DNA of 64,000 nucleotides from Flavitalea plasmicola (lineage in GTDB: Bacteria > Bacteroidota > Bacteroidia > Chitinophagales > Chitinophagaceae): contig NZ_JAUOTO010000007.1 in NCBI RefSeq assembly GCF_030546645.1, positions 186,001-250,000 on the forward strand, read 5' to 3'. The position numbers and the translations under genes are program-made. Below, piece after piece: positions 33,514 through 42,970 of this stretch (position 1 is the stretch's first letter; every line of letters begins with the position of its first letter). The notes under the pieces are model-generated. The model searched no databases. It was given only the letters and a program-made list of their open reading frames with translations, and was not told the DNA's origin.

Positions 33514-36500
33514 ATGAGAAAAGTCTTACTTTTTTTCACCCTTATTCTGCTATACAGCCAACTGACGGCCCAAAGCAGGATCATCAGCGGCAAGGTGCAG
33601 GACGAAAAAGGCAATCCCGTCCCCGGCGCCAGCATACAGATCAAAGGCAGCCGCCGCGGCACCAGCACCACTGCGGATGGCGTATTCAGCATCTCCGCCC
33701 CGGCCAATGCAAAACTGTTGTTGGTCTCCTCCGTCAATTTCGCCCCGCAGGAACTGCCTATTTCAGAGAAGATGACCATCGTGCTGCTGCCGGCCCCGGC
33801 CTCCGGCTTGCAGGAAGTGGTGGTAGTGGCCTACGGTACACAGAAAAGGTCCGAGGTCACCAGCGCCATCTCCGTAGTGGATGCAAAAGCCATCAGCAAT
33901 CAGCAGGTGACGACCGTTGGACAAGCCTTACAGGGCACAGCTCCCGGCGTCATGGTGGTCAATGACAACGGGCAGCCGGGTGAGAACCCCACCATTCGCA
34001 TCCGGGGCATCGCCTCTATCGCCGCCAGCGCCGACCCCCTCATCGTTCTCGACGGCATCCCTTTCGACGGCAACCTGAACATGATCAATCCCAACGACAT
34101 CGACAACTTCTCCGTATTGAAGGATGCTTCCGCCACTGCCCTCTACGGCTCCCGGGCCGCCAACGGCGTCATCCTGATCAACACCAAAGCAGGCAAACGC
34201 AATGCAGCCCCTTCCATCACTTTGTCGGCGCTCTATGGACGTAGCTCCCGGGCTACAAAAGATTATTCCTACCTGAACACCAAACAACAGTTCGAGCTCA
34301 CCTTCCAGCCTTACATGGAATATTGGGGAATGACGCCGCAGCAGGCATCCGACTATCTCACCTCGCCTTACGGATTTGGTTATAATCCTTTCGGCCCTTC
34401 GATCCCCAAGCCGGTTGGCCCCGACGGCAAGCTGACAGCCGAGGCAGCCAGCGCCAAACTACTATGGAATGACGACTGGACAAAAGCATTGACCAGGAAC
34501 AGCCCCGCCCGCCGTGACATCAACCTGGGCATCAGCGGAGGAACAGATCGCTCAAGGTACTATTTCTCCGGAGGCTACCTGGACCAGGATGGATATATCA
34601 CCAAAAGCCAGTACCGCAGAATCACCGCCAGGCTCAACTATACCACGGATCTCACCGATTGGCTGCAGATAGGCGCCAGAACCTCCATCATTACTTCCCA
34701 TCAGAACTATCCCGACCAGGGCACCGGCCATTACAGCGACGTAGTAGCCTTCGGCCGGACCATGTCTTCCGTCTTCCCCATCTACGAGCGGGATGACAGC
34801 GGACGGATCGTCAAAGACATTAAAGGCAATCCCGTATTTGATTACGGATACTATGATCCCAACAAGAGCGCCAACACAGGCAGGCCCGTGCTTCCGCTGG
34901 CCAATGTAGTAGGCACCACCGCGCTGGACAGCTGGACCTACGATCGCCTCCTCACCGACCTCAACGTATATGCACAGGTGAATTTTACAAAAAGATTTTA
35001 CTTCAGGACCAGCTTTGGGATCAACAGGAACAATGTGGACCAGCTGCGGTACCAGAACAAGGATTATGGCGACGCCGCTTCCGTCAGCGGTCGCACGTAC
35101 AAAGAACAGGACCTCACTACCTCCTGGACCTTTAATAATATGGTGGGGTTCGACCAGCGTTTCGGCGACCATCACGTCGAAGCCATCGCCAGCTACGAGG
35201 CATACAAATACAATTTCGAGACGCTTTACGGGTCAAAGACGGGCTTTGGATTCAGCGGCGCGCAACAGCCGATAGGCGGCGCCGTGGCGGAAAGCTTCGA
35301 CGGCTATACGGTAGCCAACACGCTGGTGAGCCTGCTGGGACGCGCCCGGTATGATTACCAGGGCAAATATTTCGCCGAGGTCTCCGTCCGCCGGGACGGC
35401 TCTTCAAATTTTGCGCCCGGCAACCGGTATGGCGTGTTTCCCGCCGGCGGCGTCTCCTGGCTGCTCAGCAAGGAAAGCCTCTTCAATGGGAATGCAACGA
35501 TTGGCCTGTTGAAGCTCCGCGCTTCCTATGGAGCCGTGGGCAATAATGCCTTGCTGGATGGCAGTGGCTTCCGGACCTACTTTCCCTATCTCAGTACTTT
35601 CGCCTATGGTTATAATGACCTCACCAATCCGGGCGTCTATCTCAACCAGCTGGCCAACCCGCAGATCCAGTGGGAGAAGCAGCTGAGCGCCAACATAGGC
35701 GTCGACTTCGAGCTCTTTAAAAGCAGGTTCACAGGCAGCCTCGACCTGTTCACAAAGAACTCCCAGCACCTGATCCTCAACCAGCCCCTATCCCCTTCGG
35801 TCGGCTTCGGCTCCTTCATCTCTAACATCGGGAAAGTGCGCAACCAGGGCATAGAGCTGAACCTTAATTATGCCATCCTTCGAAGCAAAAACTTCAGCTG
35901 GGATGTCAATCTGAATATCACCTACCTGAGGAATAAGATCATTACCCTGCTGCCCGGCATCGACACTTTCGCTGTCAGAGGCGCATTCCGCAACGTGGTG
36001 GGTAAATCCATTTACGAGTACTATCTCCCTTTGTGGGCCGGCGTGGATCCTGCCGATGGCCACGGCCTTTGGTGGACAGACGAAAGGGATGCCAGCGGCA
36101 ATCTCACTGGCAAACAGGTGAAGACCAATAATTATTCCCTCGCACAAACCACCGGCAAATGGGTGGGATCGGGCATTCCCAAATACACCGGCGGTTTTTC
36201 CACCAGGCTGAAGTACGGCAACATCGATTTGAGCATCCTCTTCAATTACGCATTGGGTGGAAAATACTATGACAACAATTATGCTTCATTGATGCACGGC
36301 ACATTCAGCGGCTTCGGCGCCCAGATGAACACAGATGAAACAAAAGCATGGCGAAAGGCGGGAGATATTACCGATGTGCCTAAAATGAACGCCAGCGCCA
36401 ACGACGAAGAGCAGCTTTCCACCCGCTTCCTGTACAGCGGCGACTATCTCCGGCTCCGCAACGTCACGCTTGGATACACCATCCGCACAGACAAATGGCA

Positions 36501-36663
36501 GAAAGTGGTGAAGGACGCAAGGATCTATGTGCAGGCCGACAATTTCCTCACTTTCGATGGGCTGAAGCAAGGCTCCGATCCGGAATCTTCCCTCAATGGA
36601 TTTGCCAGTGGCAATGCATTTCCTTTCAAAACATTGTCCGCCGGCATTAACCTTACCTTTTAA
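33514..36663 (+). CDS. susC: SusC/RagA-type TonB-linked outer-membrane transporter (pair 2)
   Basis: The product is 1049 residues from ATG at 33514. It has the same domain order as pair 1: signal peptide to QLTAQ, carboxypeptidase-D-like domain (IISGKVQDEKGNPVPGASI), EVVVVAYGTQKR, a plug with TIRIRGIASI and VLKDASATALYGSRAANGV, then the barrel ending INLTF. It is a paralogue of the first SusC but clearly diverged, so a different ligand is likely. The SusD partner starts 12 bases after its stop. Confidence 0.95.
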   Translation: MRKVLLFFTLILLYSQLTAQSRIISGKVQDEKGNPVPGASIQIKGSRRGTSTTADGVFSISAPANAKLLLVSSVNFAPQELPISEKMTIVLLPAPASGLQEVVVVAYGTQKRSEVTSAISVVDAKAISNQQVTTVGQALQGTAPGVMVVNDNGQPGENPTIRIRGIASIAASADPLIVLDGIPFDGNLNMINPNDIDNFSVLKDASATALYGSRAANGVILINTKAGKRNAAPSITLSALYGRSSRATKDYSYLNTKQQFELTFQPYMEYWGMTPQQASDYLTSPYGFGYNPFGPSIPKPVGPDGKLTAEAASAKLLWNDDWTKALTRNSPARRDINLGISGGTDRSRYYFSGGYLDQDGYITKSQYRRITARLNYTTDLTDWLQIGARTSIITSHQNYPDQGTGHYSDVVAFGRTMSSVFPIYERDDSGRIVKDIKGNPVFDYGYYDPNKSANTGRPVLPLANVVGTTALDSWTYDRLLTDLNVYAQVNFTKRFYFRTSFGINRNNVDQLRYQNKDYGDAASVSGRTYKEQDLTTSWTFNNMVGFDQRFGDHHVEAIASYEAYKYNFETLYGSKTGFGFSGAQQPIGGAVAESFDGYTVANTLVSLLGRARYDYQGKYFAEVSVRRDGSSNFAPGNRYGVFPAGGVSWLLSKESLFNGNATIGLLKLRASYGAVGNNALLDGSGFRTYFPYLSTFAYGYNDLTNPGVYLNQLANPQIQWEKQLSANIGVDFELFKSRFTGSLDLFTKNSQHLILNQPLSPSVGFGSFISNIGKVRNQGIELNLNYAILRSKNFSWDVNLNITYLRNKIITLLPGIDTFAVRGAFRNVVGKSIYEYYLPLWAGVDPADGHGLWWTDERDASGNLTGKQVKTNNYSLAQTTGKWVGSGIPKYTGGFSTRLKYGNIDLSILFNYALGGKYYDNNYASLMHGTFSGFGAQMNTDETKAWRKAGDITDVPKMNASANDEEQLSTRFLYSGDYLRLRNVTLGYTIRTDKWQKVVKDARIYVQADNFLTFDGLKQGSDPESSLNGFASGNAFPFKTLSAGINLTF

Positions 36664-36674
36664 TTCAAAACACG

Positions 36675-38204
36675 ATGCGTATGTTTAACAATAAATACAG
36701 ATTAACGACAATATACCTCGGTCTCACGCTCGCCGTGCTGTTCGGGGCCTGTAAGAAAAGCTTTATCGATGGCAATCTGCCAACCGACAGCGGCGACCGC
36801 GCCCAGGTATTCGCTTCCGTATCATCGGTCCGATCCTATTTCACGGGCATCTACCGCAACCTCCGTCTTCAGTGGCAAAGCACCGATGGCAGCGCAGGCG
36901 GCACTGATGACTGCTACAGCTACAATTCCATTTGCCTGGCCCGTGCCATAAAAGGGAAGGACCTCACCATGGCAAGACAAAACTGGTTCATTTATGATTA
37001 TGCGAATGCTAACCGGGAACCCACCTACCGGCGGGTCCGGTTCACCTGGTACTATTTCTATGAGCTGATCAACCAGGTGAATATACTGATCGACGGCACG
37101 CAAAGCAGCACTACCATTGCCGACGCCGACAAGGCCACCATTATTGCCGAAGCGCGCGCCATGAGAGCTTTCTTTTATTTCGAGCTGGCACGCGAATTCC
37201 AGCTGGCTTACAGCAAGGATCCCAACGCCCCGGGTGTTCCCATCTACACCACTCCCGCTACCACTTCCACACCCGGCAATCCCCGGGGTACCCTGCAGCA
37301 GACATTCGACCAGATCAACGGCGATATCGCCTACGCATTACAGCACCTCGGCGCTTCCCGCAACCTGAAAGATCAGATCAATATCAATGTAGCCTGGGGC
37401 CTTGCCGCAAGGATCTACCTGGAGCAGGGAAAATGGGCCGAAGCGCAACATGCGGCGGAGCAGGCGATAGACGGCTATGCCCTGGACGCCAGCCACTATC
37501 GATCCAATTATAAAGACATGGCCTCCCCGGAAGTGATCTGGGGCCTGCCACAGACGACCTCCAATGGCGGACAGTCTCTCTATTATGGGACCCCCAGCTC
37601 CTTCTATGACCAAACGAGGTCGGGCTATGATGCATTCTATATAAGCCTGGACCTGGTGCAAAACTTCTCGGCTACGGATGTACGCAATACTTTCTTCCAA
37701 TCCGGCAGTGATCCATCAGGGCCTGATTATGCCGCCACCAATAAGTTCGGCAAGGGATCCGGGCAAGGCGTACAGCTGTTCACCGGAGAAGTGGTGGAGC
37801 AGCGTACCACGGACCTCGAAGAATCCATCAACCTCATGCGCGTGGCCGAAATGTACCTGGTAGACGCGGAGGCCATGGCCAGGCAAAATGATGACGCCGA
37901 TGCCCATGACGTGCTATTCGCCCTGCAAAGTGATCGCGACGTCAACGCCGTCAGATCGACCAACACAGGTCAGGCCCTCATCGACGAAATTCTCCTGGAA
38001 AGAAGGAAGGAGCTGTATGGGGAATTGGGTGTGGATTGGCTGGATGCGAAAAGATTACAGCTACCCATCGATCGTACGAACTCCAATCATGCGGCTGCGT
38101 TTGCCTATGTGATCCCTGCCAACGACCCCAGGTTTAATTTAAAGATCCCGCAGGCGGAGATGCAGGCCAACAAAAGCCTGAAGCCCGGAGATCAGAATCC
38201 GTAA
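36675..38204 (+). CDS. susD: SusD/RagB-type surface lipoprotein (pair 2)
   Basis: A 509-residue lipoprotein with lipobox LFGAC (Cys26); the second Met (residue 3) is an alternative start. SusD features are EARAMRAFFYFELAREFQLAY, LMRVAEMYLVDAEAMAR and LLERRKELYGELGVDWLDAKR. It should bind ligand for the upstream SusC. No glycosidase, lyase, protease or sigma/anti-sigma regulator follows, so the substrate remains open. Confidence 0.94.
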   Translation: MRMFNNKYRLTTIYLGLTLAVLFGACKKSFIDGNLPTDSGDRAQVFASVSSVRSYFTGIYRNLRLQWQSTDGSAGGTDDCYSYNSICLARAIKGKDLTMARQNWFIYDYANANREPTYRRVRFTWYYFYELINQVNILIDGTQSSTTIADADKATIIAEARAMRAFFYFELAREFQLAYSKDPNAPGVPIYTTPATTSTPGNPRGTLQQTFDQINGDIAYALQHLGASRNLKDQININVAWGLAARIYLEQGKWAEAQHAAEQAIDGYALDASHYRSNYKDMASPEVIWGLPQTTSNGGQSLYYGTPSSFYDQTRSGYDAFYISLDLVQNFSATDVRNTFFQSGSDPSGPDYAATNKFGKGSGQGVQLFTGEVVEQRTTDLEESINLMRVAEMYLVDAEAMARQNDDADAHDVLFALQSDRDVNAVRSTNTGQALIDEILLERRKELYGELGVDWLDAKRLQLPIDRTNSNHAAAFAYVIPANDPRFNLKIPQAEMQANKSLKPGDQNP

Positions 38205-38225
38205 TGCCGGCATAGATGAATTTAA

Positions 38226-38259
38226 AAAGAGGGAGCCTTTCGTACAAGGCTCCCTCTTT
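38226..38259. terminator. Bidirectional terminator between SusCD pair 2 and the T9SS protein gene
   Basis: The inverted repeat AAAGAGGGAGCCTT/AAGGCTCCCTCTTT has a 6-base loop. The A-rich and T-rich ends make it usable from both sides, and it separates two convergent genes. Confidence 0.88.
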
Positions 38260-38262
38260 GCA

Positions 38263-40116
38263 CTAATGCCGGATCGATATCTTTTGAGTGTTCCTTTTCT
38301 TGCCGCTGAAAACCTCGACGATATAAGTTCCGGGATGTAATTTGCTAACGTCAACATCTACGTTCAGAACTGATTGGGTTACAATCGATCTTACCAGCAC
38401 TCCGGAAACATTGTACAGGTTGATCCTGTCGATAGTCAGCTGGTTTTTCGATGGTGCTTTTGGCGCCTTGGAAAGCGGCCGCTGTCCATCAGCCTGGAAT
38501 GGCGGCGCCTCCGCTGTAATGGTAAGTGTATTGGAGACAGGGTTCGGGGAAACTTTGACGGAAAAGCCCTCCAGGCTGATTACATGGATCGTTATGGTAG
38601 TTTCAACTGTTCCACAATCATTCGTTTTCGAAAGCGTCAGGATATAGTTTCCGGGGTCGATGAAGGAGGTCATGGCCGGGTTGCCTGAGAGACCCATTGG
38701 AAAGCTCTCGCTTCCGGGCGGCGGCGTCAACATCCAGGCGTAGTTCTCCTCCGGATCGGTGGTCGCTTCATATCCATAAAAGTAATACATCTTATTTGTA
38801 TAGACTTGTGATACCGTTGCCTCTATCTCAGGATCGTAGGGCCCTTCTATCAGGCTCGGAGCCAGGCCGACGTAAATATTGTCTTTTGAAACCATCGAAG
38901 ACGCACCAGTACATGGATTGCTAATGTACGCAACAAGTGAAATCGGTCCCGCCTGGTTCCCATTCCTGGTCAGCATCACCGTGGTCGGGGTTAATGGGGT
39001 GACAGAGACGAGGCCGGTGGGCGTTACCTGCCACGTTACCGAACTTCCCTGCACAAGGGAATTGTTGAGAGCATATACCTCGGAGATACATACGTTACGG
39101 GCTCCCGATAGTTCGTAGGAAGGTATAGCGCTTGAAAAATTGACAGTTTCGATAAAATTGGTGGAAGACGGAGCGCCGTTGATCAGCGGCACTACCGTTA
39201 CATTTCCGGGCGGGGTGGTGCCGATATTAGGCACCAGCGTAATGGTGCTGGCAGTGGTAGTTATGGTGGCGGGAGCGGCCGATCCCCCATAAAGCCATCC
39301 ATTAGGTGAGCCCAGGTTCCATTGGAATCCAGTGACGCAGGTAGCTTGCGAAGCGTTTTGAATAGTGAAGGTCACCGGGTTGTTATCGCCACAGGACAGT
39401 GACAATGGATTGACATTATTGGCCAGAATACTAATCGTCGGCCGTTGGATGCTGATCTTCCACCACTCGCTGGGTTTCAACGAAGCGCTGCAGTTGTTCC
39501 TGGCCCTGACCTGGAAGGTACCCGTGGAGAGAGCATCCGGTGTAATGGTGGCGAACGATCCGCCCAGGATAACATTTGAGCCGGTAGAGGCGGTACCGTT
39601 GACCAACCACCCCTTTGGTACCTGCCACTCATAAGTATTCATAGCCGTGCCGTAATCCGTACCTGTGTTATCCTGGTAGAAGACCAGCGGTGAGTTATAA
39701 GTAAAAGCGGTCGTGGTACAAAGCGGGATCGTCACCACCGCATCGTAATTGGGCGGAGGCGTCGGCAATGGCGGCGCAGGAAGTTTTGCTTTGATGCCAT
39801 CCAGCGTATTCACATATTTAAATTTGTAGGGCCCGAAGTCAGTACCAGCGTGGATGGTGATGGAATGTTCTCCTTTCGTATCGAGGAATCCAAGAGCGAA
39901 TTCACCTCGATCATTTATATTATTAATAATGGTTACCCCGGGCGGAGAGGGCTTTATCGATGGGCTGGGAACGATGGTGGTAGTAAAATTATAGGCGCCG
40001 GCCACTTGTAATGGGCAGTAAAAGTGATTGGCATCGTCCGGCAGCGGGGAGATTTGAGCGTGAGTAAGTCCTGCAATGGAAATAAATACTAAAAGAAGGT
40101 TGAATTTTAGAGGCAT
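38263..40116 (-). CDS. Secreted PKD-like protein with type IX secretion (type A) sorting domain
   Basis: A 617-residue protein with a signal peptide ending LTHAQ. Several Ig/PKD-like beta-sandwich segments follow, rich in Thr, Pro and Asn (for example YEWQVPKGWLVNG and FQWNLGSPNGW). The C-terminal T9SS type A domain shows KVSPNPVSN, INLYNVSGVLV and HPGTYIVEVFSG, ending KISIRH. Such domains direct export through the type IX system and surface attachment. The sorting domain carries an insert of about 20 residues (Pro/Lys/Ser-rich) after TITAEAPP. No catalytic domain is recognisable; adhesion or a structural role is likely. Confidence 0.85.
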   Translation of the reverse strand: MPLKFNLLLVFISIAGLTHAQISPLPDDANHFYCPLQVAGAYNFTTTIVPSPSIKPSPPGVTIINNINDRGEFALGFLDTKGEHSITIHAGTDFGPYKFKYVNTLDGIKAKLPAPPLPTPPPNYDAVVTIPLCTTTAFTYNSPLVFYQDNTGTDYGTAMNTYEWQVPKGWLVNGTASTGSNVILGGSFATITPDALSTGTFQVRARNNCSASLKPSEWWKISIQRPTISILANNVNPLSLSCGDNNPVTFTIQNASQATCVTGFQWNLGSPNGWLYGGSAAPATITTTASTITLVPNIGTTPPGNVTVVPLINGAPSSTNFIETVNFSSAIPSYELSGARNVCISEVYALNNSLVQGSSVTWQVTPTGLVSVTPLTPTTVMLTRNGNQAGPISLVAYISNPCTGASSMVSKDNIYVGLAPSLIEGPYDPEIEATVSQVYTNKMYYFYGYEATTDPEENYAWMLTPPPGSESFPMGLSGNPAMTSFIDPGNYILTLSKTNDCGTVETTITIHVISLEGFSVKVSPNPVSNTLTITAEAPPFQADGQRPLSKAPKAPSKNQLTIDRINLYNVSGVLVRSIVTQSVLNVDVDVSKLHPGTYIVEVFSGKKRNTQKISIRH

Positions 40117-40202
40117 AAGGTTTATTTAGGACGACAAAATATTAACTTTTCCCTGTTAATGACAAGGAGCAATGTTACATTATGTCGTACCTAAGGGTAT
40201 TT

Positions 40203-41393
40203 TTAATTCAACACCTCTTTCAACTTACTCTCCAGCTCATCCCCTCTCAATCCCTGCGCAATGATCTTCCCCTGGGGATCGATCAGTATATTGAAAGGAA
40301 TACCCTGGAACTGGAAAACTTCCACGGCCTTGCTCTGCCAATATTTAAGATCGCTGACATGCGTCCAGCTGAGCCGGTCGTCCTTGATCGCTTCCAGCCA
40401 TGCATCCTTTTCTTTATCCAGGGAAACGCCCAGGATAGCAAAATTTTTATGCTTAAACTCACTGTAAGCCTGCACCACATTAGGGTTCTCCGCCCTGCAA
40501 GGCCCGCACCAGCTGGCCCAGAAATCCACCAGCAGGTATTTCCCTTTAAAAGAAGAGATGGAGACCGTACGCCCCTGTGGATCCGGCAAAGCCAGGTCAG
40601 GCGCCTGACGCCCTACCCAGGTGCTGTCTTTCTTCTGGGCCATTTGGGCCAGCTGCTGCTCATAATCCTGCTTGATGCCCCGCAGCGCCACATGGTCGGG
40701 GAATTTTTTCACCAGGTCATTCAACGCCGACTCGAACTCGGATTTGGAAAAGCTGCGGGAAGACCAGCCCAGTGCAAGCGCGCAAAGCGTCGGATTGTTA
40801 TTCGTGTTGATGAATTGGCGCAGATAGGTATTCAGCTCCTGGATGGCGCTGTTCTTCTTATTGGTAGCAGCCAGCAAAACACTGTCCGGGGCACTGGCGC
40901 CTTTCAGGCTGTCCAGCTGGGACATAGATTGCTCCATTTCAAAGTTCTTCCTGCCAAAGAAATTGATAAGGTCTCTCAGTTGCGCGCTGGCTTCCGATCC
41001 GCTGGTCTCATAAAAATCGTCTTTCTTCCCCAGGTCCACATTTATTTTGACGTCGGCCGCGTCATTCACGAGGGGAACAGCCAGGGCATTATTGCCGAAT
41101 ACCACCTCGTATACTTCCTGCGCGCGGACGGTGCCCGAAAGCGAAAAACGGCCATTGTTGCCGGCCAGCTTTGCGGAATCGAGTATGACAGGCGCCTGCT
41201 CTTTTCCATAAGGCACTTCCAGCAGGTAGGCATACCCGACAGGCCCCGCCATCAACGCCAGCTTATCCGCATTCTTATATTCTCCCTCGACAGTAAAGCC
41301 GCCTTTCTTTTTTTGTTGACAGGCAGACAACAAAAGGGCGATGATCACTAATCCTGCGACACTGCGGGTAAGGACTGAATATCTTTTTATCAT
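40203..41393 (-). CDS. TlpA/ResA-like thioredoxin-fold lipoprotein with DUF4369-like N-domain
   Basis: A 396-residue lipoprotein, lipobox LLSAC (Cys25). The N-terminal half resembles the DUF4369 beta domain (FTVEGEYKNADKLAL). A helical middle follows, then an AhpC/TSA-thioredoxin domain with the redox motif WASWCGPCR and the cis-Pro loop QGIPFN. It should act as a periplasmic thiol-disulfide reductase, perhaps in cytochrome maturation or envelope redox control. It lies 17 bases downstream of gatB and probably shares its transcript. Confidence 0.9.
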   Translation of the reverse strand: MIKRYSVLTRSVAGLVIIALLLSACQQKKKGGFTVEGEYKNADKLALMAGPVGYAYLLEVPYGKEQAPVILDSAKLAGNNGRFSLSGTVRAQEVYEVVFGNNALAVPLVNDAADVKINVDLGKKDDFYETSGSEASAQLRDLINFFGRKNFEMEQSMSQLDSLKGASAPDSVLLAATNKKNSAIQELNTYLRQFINTNNNPTLCALALGWSSRSFSKSEFESALNDLVKKFPDHVALRGIKQDYEQQLAQMAQKKDSTWVGRQAPDLALPDPQGRTVSISSFKGKYLLVDFWASWCGPCRAENPNVVQAYSEFKHKNFAILGVSLDKEKDAWLEAIKDDRLSWTHVSDLKYWQSKAVEVFQFQGIPFNILIDPQGKIIAQGLRGDELESKLKEVLN

Positions 41394-41410
41394 TGTATAT
41401 CCGATTAGAC

Positions 41411-42862
41411 TTAGTTTTCAAGTTTTTCCAGCAATAGCTGATTGGTGAGCCGGGGGTCTGCCTTGCCTTTGGACAATTTTTTTACTTCTCCGACAAAAAG
41501 GCCGATAAGCCCTTTCTTGCCTTTTCGGTATTCCGTGACCTTATCGGGCATCTTGGCCAGGGCCTGTTCTACCCAAACGGCAATTTCGCTGGTATCCGAG
41601 CTTTGCAGCAGGTTGAGGGCCGTGGCGATATCCAAAGGATCGCCGGCAGGGTCTTTCAGCATGGCGGGAAAGATCCTGGAGGAGGCGATGGAAAAGCTGA
41701 GACGCCCTTCTTCCACCAGCTGGATCAGACGGCCCAGGTTCGAAGGGGTGACGGGGAAGTCTTTCAGCGATAGGCCCTGCTCATTGCGGGCTGACCAGAC
41801 AGGTCCCTGAAGCCAGTTGGCTGCAGCTTTATAGTGAGGGGTTTCTTTGATCAGCTTTTCAAAATAATCCACCGTTTCCTTATCATCACAGATCACCCTG
41901 GCATCGTATTCCGGCAGCTGGAGATCACGGGTATACCGGGCCACCAGCTCTTCAGGCAATGCGGGAAGGGAACGACGGACCGCTTCCAGGAAAGCGTCGC
42001 TCACCTGGAAAGGCGGCAGATCAGGGTCCGCAAAATAACGGTAGTCATTCGCCTCCTCTTTTGTACGAAGGGGGAATGTCGTCCCATCACCCGCATCGAA
42101 GCTCCGGGTCTGCTGCTGGATCGGCTTGCCTTCTTCCGCCAGGGCGATCAGGCGCCTGGCTTCAAATTCTATCGCCCTCCGCACGTTGCGGATAGAGTTC
42201 AGGTTCTTTACTTCCACCTTCGTGCCCAGGGTAGTCACGCCTTTCAGACGGATGGAGACATTCGCGTCGCAACGCATGCTGCCTTCTTCCATATTGCCAT
42301 CGCAGATGCCCAGAAAACGCACGATCTTACGCACCTCCGTCAGGTAAGCATACGCCTCATCCCCGCTGCGCAGGTCCGGCTCCGTAACGATCTCGATCAG
42401 GGGCACGCCTGCCCTGTTGTAATCCACGCTGGTATTTTCAGGGTCCACATCATGCAGGCTTTTGCCGGCATCCTCTTCCAGGTGAATGCGGTTAAGCCGT
42501 ACGTCCTTTTCCCCTTCAGCCGTGCGGATATGAACATATCCGCCAATACAGATAGGCGTGGTATGCTGGGAGATCTGGTATCCTTTGGGAAGGTCGGGGT
42601 AGAAATAATTCTTGCGGGCGAAATAGTTATTCCGTTCAATCTCGCTGTGACAGGCCAGCCCCATCTTGATGGCGAACTCGACGGCCGTCCTGTTCAATTT
42701 AGGCAGGGCGCCGGGATGCCCCAGGGTCACCGGGCTCACATGCGTATTGGGATCTCCTCCGAAGACTGCACTGTCGCCGCAGAACAATTTTGTCCTGGTC
42801 AACAGCTGTGCATGAACCTCCAGGCCTATAACTATCTCATATGCATCATAGTTGATCGACAT
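41411..42862 (-). CDS. gatB: Asp-tRNA(Asn)/Glu-tRNA(Gln) amidotransferase subunit B
   Basis: A 483-residue GatB with the opening YEIVIGLEVHAQLLTRTKLFC, the GHPGALPKLN and KNYFYPDLPKGYQISQ signatures, MRCDANVSIR, and a C-terminal GatB/YqeY tail domain. It forms the tRNA-dependent transamidase with GatA and GatC, whose genes are not in view. The ATG at 42862 lies just 7 bases after a TAAATTTG box, which suggests a very short or absent leader. Confidence 0.95.
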   Translation of the reverse strand: MSINYDAYEIVIGLEVHAQLLTRTKLFCGDSAVFGGDPNTHVSPVTLGHPGALPKLNRTAVEFAIKMGLACHSEIERNNYFARKNYFYPDLPKGYQISQHTTPICIGGYVHIRTAEGEKDVRLNRIHLEEDAGKSLHDVDPENTSVDYNRAGVPLIEIVTEPDLRSGDEAYAYLTEVRKIVRFLGICDGNMEEGSMRCDANVSIRLKGVTTLGTKVEVKNLNSIRNVRRAIEFEARRLIALAEEGKPIQQQTRSFDAGDGTTFPLRTKEEANDYRYFADPDLPPFQVSDAFLEAVRRSLPALPEELVARYTRDLQLPEYDARVICDDKETVDYFEKLIKETPHYKAAANWLQGPVWSARNEQGLSLKDFPVTPSNLGRLIQLVEEGRLSFSIASSRIFPAMLKDPAGDPLDIATALNLLQSSDTSEIAVWVEQALAKMPDKVTEYRKGKKGLIGLFVGEVKKLSKGKADPRLTNQLLLEKLEN

Positions 42863-42869
42863 ATCCCGG

Positions 42870-42877
42870 CAAATTTA
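42870..42877 (-). promoter_or_regulatory. Putative -7 box (TAAATTTG) directly before gatB
   Basis: A perfect TAnnTTTG octamer on the minus strand has its last G 7 bases before the gatB ATG. If transcription starts at the usual distance, the mRNA begins at or next to the start codon. Confidence 0.45.
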
Positions 42878-42970
42878 CCATATTCGGGGGTGATTTCCCC
42901 ACCCATTTAACAATTGATAAAAAACTGGGGGGAAGGTCCGCCAGCCCAACAGATGAGCTACATTTAGCCC

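Noticed and set aside
40182-41351. 389-codon plus-strand ORF
   Set aside because: It is antisense to the TlpA-like lipoprotein gene, which has a lipobox and a WCGPC motif.
41834-42910. 358-codon plus-strand ORF
   Set aside because: It is antisense to gatB and has no recognisable domain.
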